This document shows positions 1 to 6,000 of a stretch of 10,159 nt of DNA, piece after piece. Location of the stretch: contig JAQUYY010000049.1 in NCBI GenBank assembly GCA_028691575.1, forward strand, positions 1 to 10,159, given 5' to 3'. The notes beneath the pieces are model-generated. The model saw only the letters and a program-made list of their open reading frames with translations, did no database searches and was not told the DNA's origin. This DNA is from Candidatus Gastranaerophilales bacterium. Its GTDB lineage: Bacteria; Cyanobacteriota; Vampirovibrionia; Gastranaerophilales; JAQUYY01. Each line of letters begins with the position of its first letter. Position 1 is the stretch's first letter. A program made the translations under genes and the position numbers.

Positions 1-1150
1 CAAAGCCAGTTCGCATATATAAGCCGTAAATAAGCCTGTATGTAGCATTTCCTGTACCTATACCGATTAGGGGGTTATCTAAAAACATTTTAAAGCTTGA
101 TGCGTAAACATTCATTCTGAAAGAATTGCTGCTGTCATCTCGAAAAGCAAATATGGAAGCAATTCTATGTTGTAATGACGGGGAAGTCATTATAAATAGA
201 ATACCGGCACTAATTAATGCAAAAATACATAACAACCATAGTTTTTTCCAGGTTTTTTTATTAGGAAAATCATTCCATATTAAATGTCCTGAAATTACGA
301 CAACCCCAAAACCCATTGCCAAAACAGCCAAATATGCCCCCCTACAACCCGAAAACAATATAGCTATAAGGGTTATCAATGCTCCTAATAAAAATAAAAT
401 TGATAGTAAAATATTTTTCTTTTTAACAAAATAACAGATACTTGCAAGAATTGAACCAAACCCTGCTACAAGAAAACCTGCTAACAAATTCGGATTAAAA
501 GGCTTCAATGTCCCATACACCCGGTCTAAAAGCTGTTCCGGGTTTACATCTGTTTTATCTTGCCACCCTGAAATTTCCATAACCCCGCCAAAATGCTGAT
601 AAACTGCAAAAATTGATTCTAAAATAGTTATTGATGAAATAAAAATAAGTAAATACAAAATTCTTTTGGGCTTTTGCCAGAGTATATTTGCAAAACTGAG
701 GTATAATCCGAAATACATAAGCATTTTTATATATCCTTTTAGACTTGGCAAAAATAAAGAAGAAAAACATACGCTCAACCCTGCAATTAAAACATATAAA
801 GCTATTGGCACGTCAAAACTATTGATATCTTTAATTTTATTGCTTGTGAATAATTTAAAAGCCGAAAAAGCAATTACCAAAAGGGAAACAAGTCCAATTG
901 CTTTTGTTGAGCCAAAACTTAAAAGTATAATTAAGCCTGAAATTAAAAATAATATAATAAAATCGATTTTTTGAACTAAAAAATTAAAGATATTAGAGTT
1001 TGTAGCTATTTTATTTAAAAAATTTCTAATGCCTTGAATTAATCCACAAAAAAATTGTACAAAAAAGCTGTCGTTAAAGGATTTCTCAATATTTAAATCA
1101 AGAAAACTTAATAATTTAAATGCTTTTGATGATTTTATTACTTCGTTCAT
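1..1150 (-). CDS. IctB-like O-antigen ligase/polymerase family membrane protein (partial, runs off left edge)
   Basis: An uninterrupted minus-strand frame begins at ATG 1148-1150 and stays open to the window edge, giving 383 residues without the C-terminus. A polar N-terminus of about 60 residues is followed by many hydrophobic segments (from about residue 62), as expected for a polytopic inner-membrane protein. Recognisable blocks are RVYGTLKPFNPNLLAG (210-225), CRGAYLAV (269-276), and FRMNVYASS followed by NPLIGIGTGNATY (344-371). The NPNLLAG, RMNVW-like and GIGxGN blocks match the IctB branch of the Wzy/WaaL O-antigen ligase superfamily. IctB was named as a putative bicarbonate transporter, but superfamily membership and the neighbouring heptose kinase argue for glycan ligation or polymerisation here. 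It starts 7 bp after the DUF4330 stop. No clear Shine-Dalgarno is visible, so translation may be coupled. Family call firm; substrate unknown. Confidence 0.85.
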   Translation of the reverse strand, partial: MNEVIKSSKAFKLLSFLDLNIEKSFNDSFFVQFFCGLIQGIRNFLNKIATNSNIFNFLVQKIDFIILFLISGLIILLSFGSTKAIGLVSLLVIAFSAFKLFTSNKIKDINSFDVPIALYVLIAGLSVCFSSLFLPSLKGYIKMLMYFGLYLSFANILWQKPKRILYLLIFISSITILESIFAVYQHFGGVMEISGWQDKTDVNPEQLLDRVYGTLKPFNPNLLAGFLVAGFGSILASICYFVKKKNILLSILFLLGALITLIAILFSGCRGAYLAVLAMGFGVVVISGHLIWNDFPNKKTWKKLWLLCIFALISAGILFIMTSPSLQHRIASIFAFRDDSSNSFRMNVYASSFKMFLDNPLIGIGTGNATYRLIYGLYMRTGF

Positions 1151-1157
1151 ATTGAAT

Positions 1158-1679
1158 TTATTGATTTTCGACTATACGCACATCGGAAACAACACCGCTG
1201 AGTTTGTAACTAAACCCTTCCAGCATAACGGGCAAACCTATTTTAATCTTGTTTCCGCCAATTACAGCACCGTCTTTTGTAATAGTTGCCTTATCTTTTA
1301 GCGTTACAACAAAGTTATAAGTATTAGGACTAGACAAATCATCAACCGCAACAGCTTTTTGAGGATTATTTAAGTCGGGAATAATTGTCTGATAGTGACT
1401 TTTCCATACATTGATTATTTCTAAATCAGTGTATGGAACATTTCTAATAGTTAAAAATGATTTTTCCCCAACTTTGAAAACAGGGTTTTTAGAGGTAATT
1501 TTTTCTGCTCTTAACATCACATCAAAATTTATTATCGAAACTTTTTCAATAACTTTTGAAGAAGTTTGGTATCGACCTGTTTTTACAAGGAAAAAAGCAA
1601 ATATACAAAGTACAAGAAATGCAATAATAAAAACATCGACAATGTTTATAATATTAAATAATTTTCTGTTTTTAATCAT
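1158..1679 (-). CDS. DUF4330 family single-pass membrane protein
   Basis: This 173-residue protein has a short basic N-terminus, one transmembrane helix at about residues 13-33 (INIVDVFIIAFLVLCIFAFF) and a soluble, beta-rich remainder predicted to lie outside the cytoplasmic membrane. The opening KLFNIINIVDVF resembles the start of DUF4330 proteins, a family of unknown function found in Cyanobacteria and some Firmicutes. The soluble part has a repeated hydrophobic/polar pattern with glycines (VIGGNKIKIGLPVMLEGF near the end), suggesting a compact beta domain. An AAAGG ribosome binding site lies 7 nt before the ATG, inside the last codons of the kinase gene upstream, and only 3 bp separate the two genes, so co-transcription is very likely. 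A role in surface glycan export or assembly is inference from neighbours only. Confidence 0.75.
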   Translation of the reverse strand: MIKNRKLFNIINIVDVFIIAFLVLCIFAFFLVKTGRYQTSSKVIEKVSIINFDVMLRAEKITSKNPVFKVGEKSFLTIRNVPYTDLEIINVWKSHYQTIIPDLNNPQKAVAVDDLSSPNTYNFVVTLKDKATITKDGAVIGGNKIKIGLPVMLEGFSYKLSGVVSDVRIVENQ

Positions 1680-1682
1680 AAT

Positions 1683-2720
1683 CTAACCTTTTGCTAAAAT
1701 AAATGTATCTGTTTTTAAGTTATCAAGTGTTTTAATAAGTTCATCTATCGTAGTTGTTGCACATCCAAAGTGTCTAACAACGATGCTTGCTGCTAAATTC
1801 CCAATTGTTGCAGCATCAGCAGCACTGGCACCTGATGCAAGAGCAAGTATAAAACTTGCTACAACTGTATCTCCGGCTCCTGTTACATCAAAAACATCGG
1901 TTTTGTTAAAAGCAGGAATGTTAGTAATTTTGCCGTTTCTTTCAAATAATATCATTCCATCCCCACCTCTTGTCAACAAAATCATCTCGGCAGAAGTTTT
2001 GTCTAAAAGATCTCGACCTGCTTTTAAAAGTGTTTTTTCGTCTTTTATTTGATAACCCAAATCTTTTTCTGCATCGGGTTGGTTGGGTGTTAAAACCGTT
2101 ACGCCTTGAAAACGGCTTAATTCTTGTTGCGTATCAACTGCAACAGGAATATTATATTTTTTTGCCAGTGAAATTGTCGTTTTTATTATTTTTTCAGTCA
2201 TCATGCCTGTTGCATAATCGGATAAAATAACTCCATCACAATTTGGCAAGGATTTTTCGATTTTTTCAATAATTTCAGATTCAATATTTTCGCTGACTAA
2301 AGCATCAATTTCTTTATCAATTCTTACAATTTGTTGAGTTACAGATTGAGTTGAAAATCCTGATATTCTTGTTTTAGTTGATGTTGGTCGATTTTTATCC
2401 AAAACCATCTGAGTTGTATCAATTTTTGATTTTTGCAATGTTTCCATTAAAATCGGTCCATGATAATCATCCCCGTAAACCCCTATTGCCAGAACCTTAC
2501 CGTTATTTAACGAAGAAATATTATTAGCTGCGTTTGATGCTGCGCCTAAAATAATATTTGTATGAGTATGCTTAAGGATTAAAACAGGTGCTTCTCTAGA
2601 GATTCGGCTGGTCTGACCGTAAATCATTTCATCAATTGCAAAATCCCCTATTACTAGGATACTCCCTTTTGATAAATTCTGTATAATATCTTTTATATTT
2701 GGTTTGTCAATTAAAAACAT
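1683..2720 (-). CDS. rfaE1: D-glycero-beta-D-manno-heptose-7-phosphate kinase (PfkB family)
   Basis: A 345-residue PfkB-family sugar kinase, the expected size for a stand-alone kinase half of HldE. Such enzymes phosphorylate heptose 7-phosphate at C1 in the cytoplasm on the way to ADP-heptose, the inner-core LPS sugar donor. Heptose-kinase blocks visible are YGQTSRISREAPVL (34-47), the variant glycine motif ILGAASNAANN (57-67), GVYGDDYHG (80-88), RPTSTKTRI (111-119), LTPNQPDAE (210-218), and the PfkB ATP signature DVTGAGDT (278-285) with catalytic base Asp284. The usual GGAANVA stretch reads GAASNAA, a mild deviation in the substrate-binding loop. No nucleotidyltransferase domain is fused; the adenylyltransferase must be encoded elsewhere. 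The ATG is preceded by AGGAT at a suitable distance and a good promoter. It heads the rfaE1-DUF4330-IctB-like unit. Another PfkB sugar kinase is possible but less likely. Confidence 0.85.
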   Translation of the reverse strand: MFLIDKPNIKDIIQNLSKGSILVIGDFAIDEMIYGQTSRISREAPVLILKHTHTNIILGAASNAANNISSLNNGKVLAIGVYGDDYHGPILMETLQKSKIDTTQMVLDKNRPTSTKTRISGFSTQSVTQQIVRIDKEIDALVSENIESEIIEKIEKSLPNCDGVILSDYATGMMTEKIIKTTISLAKKYNIPVAVDTQQELSRFQGVTVLTPNQPDAEKDLGYQIKDEKTLLKAGRDLLDKTSAEMILLTRGGDGMILFERNGKITNIPAFNKTDVFDVTGAGDTVVASFILALASGASAADAATIGNLAASIVVRHFGCATTTIDELIKTLDNLKTDTFILAKG

Positions 2721-2752
2721 AATTGATATAATCCTATATGACTACAATAAAA

Positions 2753-2780
2753 ATTATACTTTAAAAAGCGAATATGTACA
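2753..2780 (-). promoter_or_regulatory. Sigma-70-type promoter for the rfaE1 unit
   Basis: Reading the minus strand, a perfect TATAAT lies at 2758-2753, preceded after 16 bp by TGTACA at 2780-2775 (4 of 6 matches to TTGACA). It sits about 35 bp ahead of the rfaE1 ATG, with AGGAT (2735-2731) between. Position and the exact -10 box support it; no transcription start is known. Confidence 0.5.
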
Positions 2781-2787
2781 GGATAAT
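2760..2787 (+). promoter_or_regulatory. Possible promoter for the 138-aa membrane protein, overlapping the divergent rfaE1 promoter
   Basis: TTTAAA (2760-2765) and GATAAT (2782-2787) are separated by 16 bp and point toward the TTG-start gene. The boxes interleave with the opposite-strand rfaE1 promoter, so the two could not be occupied by polymerase at once. The -35 box is weak and the DNA is AT-rich, so this is tentative. Confidence 0.3.
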
Positions 2788-2825
2788 TTATAAATACTCA
2801 GGGTTAATCTTAGCGGCTAAATTAT

Positions 2826-2840
2826 AAGGAAAAACTATTG
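2826..2840 (+). promoter_or_regulatory. Ribosome binding site supporting a TTG start
   Basis: AAGGA at 2826-2830 lies 7 nt before TTG 2838-2840. No ATG occurs in this frame until deep in the protein (residue 85), so the Shine-Dalgarno and spacing decide the TTG start. Confidence 0.7.
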
Positions 2841-3254
2841 GAACCTAATAATAAAAATAAAGAATCTTCATCCAATGAAATTCATGAAAAAGTTGAAGAA
2901 GTCAGTAATATTGAAAAACCGAAACCTGCGGTAAAAAGAGCTAAAAAATTTGTTTTTACTGTTGATGCGGATTATGTTGATTATGTTGACAGCTTAACTC
3001 GTGAAGAAAAAACAGATTTGATTAATTATCTTTTGGATTTATACGCAAAAGAAAGTGAAGAAGAATATAAAAAAGAAAAATTTGAAAAAATGGTAAAAAG
3101 AACAGCAACATTGATTATTACTGTTATATTAGCCGTTCCCATTTTTTTTATTGTTACAAGTATTGCCCTGGATTATACTCATGCTAATTATTTACAAATG
3201 CAGACAAATTTTGAGAAATTATTTGATAATTTAAATAAAAACGATGATAATTAA
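2838..3254 (+). CDS. Hypothetical acidic single-pass membrane protein (138 aa)
   Basis: I do not recognise this family. The protein starts at TTG 2838 (see its ribosome binding site). Residues 1-36 are polar and probably disordered. Residues 37-88 are charged and likely helical, with an aromatic/acidic stretch FTVDADYVDYVDSL (40-53) and a lysine/glutamate-rich coil before the membrane. One transmembrane helix spans about 90-111 (LIITVILAVPIFFIVTSIAL). A short tail of about 27 residues follows. The basic KKEKFEKMVKR just before the helix predicts a cytoplasmic N-terminus and an outside C-terminus by the positive-inside rule. It stands alone between divergent rfaE1 and convergent gap, with its own probable promoter and a hairpin at its stop codon. 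It may be lineage-specific. No function can be assigned. Confidence 0.75.
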   Translation: MEPNNKNKESSSNEIHEKVEEVSNIEKPKPAVKRAKKFVFTVDADYVDYVDSLTREEKTDLINYLLDLYAKESEEEYKKEKFEKMVKRTATLIITVILAVPIFFIVTSIALDYTHANYLQMQTNFEKLFDNLNKNDDN

Positions 3255-3291
3255 TAGTCCAACATTTAATTACAAAATGTTGGACTATTAA
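3251..3291. terminator. Perfect 17-bp inverted repeat between convergent genes, probable bidirectional terminator
   Basis: Arms 3251-3267 and 3275-3291 are exactly complementary over 17 bp around a 7-nt loop (AATTACA). The left arm begins at the TAA stop of the 138-aa gene, and the structure lies 19 bp beyond the gap stop on the other strand. The position between convergent genes suits a shared terminator. Neither strand has a classical uninterrupted T run directly after the stem, so the mechanism is uncertain; it could also act as an RNA 3'-end stabiliser. Confidence 0.6.
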
Positions 3292-3309
3292 ATTTAAAAA
3301 ACACAAATA

Positions 3310-4566
3310 TTATGCGCTTATTGATAATTTAGAGCCGGTTACATCTTTGCCCGGTTGTTGATAAATTTGTCCGCCTGCTTTTTTGGTTAAATCTATGAGG
3401 CTTCTTGTATAACCCCATTCGTTATCATAGAATGCTTTAATAGTAACCATTCGACCAATAACTTTTATTGAATCTTCTATATAAATAGCACTTTCAAGTC
3501 TTCCTATTTCATCTATACTGGTTGCGCCTTTATGAGCTGGTGCCAATAAATCTTTATATTTTTCAGATTCGGAAGCCTTTCTTAATGAATTTTTAACTTC
3601 TTCGGCAGTAACCTCTTTATTTAAGTAAAGTACTATATTTGCTATACTTACATCATTTGTATTTACTCTTGTTGCAGATCCGTCAAGTTTTCCGTTCAAC
3701 TTAGGAAGAACTTTTACTATAGCTTTTGCTGCACCGGTAGTTGTAGGAATCATATTATTTATTGAACTTCTTAATTTAGCAGCGTCTTTATCTGTTTCGC
3801 TAGGTGCTTTATCCTGAAGTAATTGTGATGAAGTTGCACTATGTATTGTTTCTATCGAACCTGATTCTATCCCATATTCATCATCCATCAATTTTATGAC
3901 TGGAGCAATAGCTGTAGTTGTGCAACTTGCATTTGATAGTAATTTATCAGTTGGCAATACTTCATTGTCATTTATTCCATAAACAATTGTTTTCATATCA
4001 TCTTTTGCAGGGGCAGAAAGTATGGCTTTTTTTGCTCCTTGAGATAAATGTTGTCCTAATATTTTTTCTGTTTTTGCTACACCTGTTGTATCAACTACAA
4101 CATCCACTTTTAATTCTTTCCATGGTAGCTCTTTCATATCTTTTGTTTCTAAAATTCTAATTTTTCTTGGTTTTTGCCCTTTTTGAGCTACGGTTAAATA
4201 TAATTTGCCATTATCTTCTCTTTTGGCACTTAATAAACCGGGGAAATAACCCATAATGCTATCATATTTAAGTGAATTTATTAAATCTTCCGGTGTCATT
4301 TTTTTACTTACATTCATTGCAACAATATTGATTTTAGGTCCTTCAGTCAGTTTTTCCTTTAATCTATCGGTTGATTCTGTTTGAATGCCAACCCCATGAT
4401 CAGCAAAACACTCTCTGAAAAATGTTTTTCCTATTCTCCCCGTTGCTCCGTTAATCGCTACATTAACAGTTGGACGTGTTGTTGAACTTTCATTACCTTT
4501 AAATGAAATTTTTGAACGAGAACAATTAAATGTTGCAGGAGCAACATTTGGCATGATTTTTAACAT
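3310..4566 (-). CDS. gap: Glyceraldehyde-3-phosphate dehydrogenase, divergent form
   Basis: This 418-residue protein is about 80 longer than typical GAPDH (roughly 335). It interconverts glyceraldehyde 3-phosphate and 1,3-bisphosphoglycerate with NAD(P) in the cytosol. The catalytic parts are intact: SNASCTTT with nucleophile Cys215, the base His242 in ETIHSAT, MIPTTTGAAKAI (272-283), ATRV with Arg300, and YDNEWGY (380-386). Deviations: a leader of about 34 residues; the dinucleotide loop reads INGATGRIG (38-46), one residue longer than INGFGRIG; the segment to the next strand is longer; the AxND aspartate that normally grips the NAD ribose appears as Val86 (AMNV); the phosphate-site aspartate of the TND motif appears as Ser247; TTNC reads TTTA. 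AGGAGG (4584-4579) lies 12 nt before the chosen ATG and 24 nt before the next one at codon 5. It is divergent from fba. Confidence 0.9.
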   Translation of the reverse strand: MLKIMPNVAPATFNCSRSKISFKGNESSTTRPTVNVAINGATGRIGKTFFRECFADHGVGIQTESTDRLKEKLTEGPKINIVAMNVSKKMTPEDLINSLKYDSIMGYFPGLLSAKREDNGKLYLTVAQKGQKPRKIRILETKDMKELPWKELKVDVVVDTTGVAKTEKILGQHLSQGAKKAILSAPAKDDMKTIVYGINDNEVLPTDKLLSNASCTTTAIAPVIKLMDDEYGIESGSIETIHSATSSQLLQDKAPSETDKDAAKLRSSINNMIPTTTGAAKAIVKVLPKLNGKLDGSATRVNTNDVSIANIVLYLNKEVTAEEVKNSLRKASESEKYKDLLAPAHKGATSIDEIGRLESAIYIEDSIKVIGRMVTIKAFYDNEWGYTRSLIDLTKKAGGQIYQQPGKDVTGSKLSISA

Positions 4567-4877
4567 AATAAGTATAAACCTCCTTACTTATCTGAATAAC
4601 TCTCTACTTTTTTGGAACTAACTCTCTTTTTTACTTAAAAAATTTTATTACCAACTAAAGTTAGTAAATGAAATTTTTGAACATTTTTGAACAAGAAATT
4701 TTACAATTCTTTACTCTCAAATCATAAATATTTTAAAACCGGAATTTTTTATAAAACATCTTTTATAAAATTTATGGTAGATTTTAGTACAACTAATTTG
4801 AACAAATGCTTGTATTCAGAACGCTTTCATTGTAAACTCATTGGTGAAAATTAATTAGAAAATTGGGAGAACAAAAG
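4567..4877. promoter_or_regulatory. Divergent gap/fba intergenic regulatory region rich in short repeats
   Basis: The 311 bp between the two starts hold no gene that I can support. They are very AT-rich and contain several repeats: TAACTCTCT at 4597-4605 and 4619-4627, offset by 22 bp (about two helical turns); a tandem 10-mer TTTTTGAACA at 4674-4683 and 4684-4693, with its TTGAACA core again at 4798-4804; and palindromic TTTTATAAAA at 4747-4756 and 4761-4770. A possible rightward promoter is TTTACA (4700-4705), 17 bp, CATAAA (4723-4728), but other pairs are as good, so I assign no firm promoter to either gene. Repeats on helical phase suggest protein binding; the regulator is unknown. Confidence 0.45.
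4579..4584 (-). promoter_or_regulatory. Ribosome binding site of gap
   Basis: CCTCCT on the plus strand reads AGGAGG on the minus strand, a full-strength Shine-Dalgarno 12 nt before ATG 4566-4564. The spacing is slightly long, but it makes the next ATG (24 nt away) untenable and so supports the N-terminal leader of the protein. Confidence 0.7.
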
Positions 4878-4880
4878 ATG
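4865..4880 (+). promoter_or_regulatory. Ribosome binding site deciding the fba start
   Basis: GGGAGA (4865-4870) lies 7 nt before ATG 4878-4880. A longer in-frame TTG start at 4863 would place the start codon on top of this Shine-Dalgarno and has none of its own, so ATG 4878 is chosen. Confidence 0.8.
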
Positions 4881-5831
4881 ACAAATAGATCTCTAGTCGG
4901 CACAAAAGAGCTTTTTGAAAATGCTATTAAAGGCAAATACGCTATTGGTGCTTACAACGTAAACAATATGGAAATTCTTCAAGCTATCGCAGAAGCTGCT
5001 GAAGAAACAAAATCCCCGATTATTTTACAAGTATCAGCAGGTGCAAGAAAATATGCTAACCAAACATATTTAATCAAACTTGTTGAAGCGGCTTTAGAAT
5101 CAACTACAGTTCCTATCGCTCTTCACTTAGATCATGGTGAAGATTTTGAAATTTGTAAAGCTTGTATTGACGGTGGATTTTCATCTGTAATGATAGACGG
5201 GTCAAGATTTCCATTAGAAGAAAACATTGCATTAACTAAAAAAGTTGTTGAATATGCTCATGAAAGAGGCGTTTCTGTTGAAGCTGAGCTTGGTAAATTA
5301 GCCGGTATTGAAGATGCCGTTAATGTATCAGCTAAGGATGCTACATATACAGATCCTGCTGAAGCCGTTAGATTTGTAACAGAAACAGGTTGTGATTCAT
5401 TGGCTATTGCTATTGGAACAAGCCATGGAGCTTACAAATTTGCCGGTGAAGCTAAACTTGATTTTGAAAGACTTGCTGAAATCAAAAAAGCAGTTGATGC
5501 TGCTGTTGGTTATGAATTTCCGTTAGTTCTTCATGGATCTTCTTCAGTTCCTCAAGATTTAGTTGAAGAATGTAATAAATATGGTGGCAAATTACCGAAT
5601 GCTAAGGGTGTTCCTGAAGAAATGCTTGCATTTGCTGCTAAAAACGGTGTTGCTAAAATCAACATTGATACAGATTTAAGATTAGCAATGACGGCTACTA
5701 TTAGAAAATGTTTTGTTGAAAAACCTGAAGCATTTGACCCTCGTGGTTATATGGGACCCGGCAGAACTGCTGTTAAAGAACTTGTTAAACACAAAATGCA
5801 AGTTTTGGGTACAGCAGGTCACGCAGAATAA
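4878..5831 (+). CDS. fba: Class II (zinc-dependent) fructose-1,6-bisphosphate aldolase
   Basis: A 317-residue class II aldolase that reversibly splits fructose 1,6-bisphosphate into dihydroxyacetone phosphate and glyceraldehyde 3-phosphate. Signatures in order: GAYNVNN (24-30), ALHLDHGEDFE (81-91) with catalytic Asp85 and zinc ligand His86, MIDGS (105-109), VEAELGKLAG (134-143), IGTSHGAYKF (179-188) with zinc ligand His183, LVLHGSSSVP (216-225) with zinc ligand His219, and KINIDTDLR (residues about 262-270). The insert YGGKLPNAKGVPEEM is typical of the longer class II aldolases of many bacteria. Length is normal and no key residue is missing. It uses GCT, GTT, GAA and CTT codons heavily, in keeping with high expression. 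Its product is the substrate of the divergently transcribed gap. A strong intrinsic terminator follows 20 bp after the stop. Confidence 0.95.
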   Translation: MTNRSLVGTKELFENAIKGKYAIGAYNVNNMEILQAIAEAAEETKSPIILQVSAGARKYANQTYLIKLVEAALESTTVPIALHLDHGEDFEICKACIDGGFSSVMIDGSRFPLEENIALTKKVVEYAHERGVSVEAELGKLAGIEDAVNVSAKDATYTDPAEAVRFVTETGCDSLAIAIGTSHGAYKFAGEAKLDFERLAEIKKAVDAAVGYEFPLVLHGSSSVPQDLVEECNKYGGKLPNAKGVPEEMLAFAAKNGVAKINIDTDLRLAMTATIRKCFVEKPEAFDPRGYMGPGRTAVKELVKHKMQVLGTAGHAE

Positions 5832-5851
5832 ATCTTTAAAATAAATTCTTT

Positions 5852-5883
5852 AAAGAGATTACTTTTTTAGTAATCTCTTTTTT
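5852..5883 (+). terminator. Rho-independent terminator of fba
   Basis: A perfect 12-bp stem (5852-5863 with 5869-5880, AAAGAGATTACT and its complement) closes a loop of five Ts and runs into a six-T tract (5878-5883). It lies 20 bp after the fba stop and isolates fba from the sigma-factor operon. Confidence 0.9.
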
Positions 5884-5985
5884 GTTGAATTATTTGCATA
5901 AAAATAACTTCGCCTGAGTGATTATGATAAAAAGAGTGTGCATATTTCTGTTTTTATAAGCTAAATTCAAACAGCATTTAAAAAT

Positions 5986-6000
5986 AGAGGTAGATAATTG
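5986..6000 (+). promoter_or_regulatory. Ribosome binding site supporting the TTG start of the ECF sigma gene
   Basis: AGAGG at 5986-5990 stands 7 nt before TTG 5998-6000. The next ATG in frame is at codon 87, inside the sigma region 2 fold, so TTG is the only start that yields a whole protein. A weak initiator may limit sigma production relative to the anti-sigma factor. Confidence 0.65.

Noticed and set aside
126..974. Plus-strand frames of about 100 codons (126-434 and 666-974) and a minus-strand frame 555-770
   Set aside because: All lie inside the open minus-strand IctB-like gene, whose blocks are clearly conserved; the alternative products have no recognisable features.
2810..2820. TTAGCGGCTAA palindrome ahead of the 138-aa gene as an operator
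   Set aside because: Only five paired bases around one central base and the symmetry breaks immediately outside; too short to support alone.
4863..4877. Longer fba reading frame starting at TTG 4863
   Set aside because: The TTG overlaps the GGGAGA Shine-Dalgarno that serves ATG 4878 and has no ribosome binding site of its own; class II aldolases start at about the ATG position.
5884..5985. Autoregulatory ECF promoter upstream of the sigma gene
   Set aside because: TATGAT at 5923-5928 and TTGCAT at 5894-5899 are 23 bp apart, too far for a sigma-70 pair, and no ECF-type -35/-10 pair stood out; expected biologically but not shown by the sequence.
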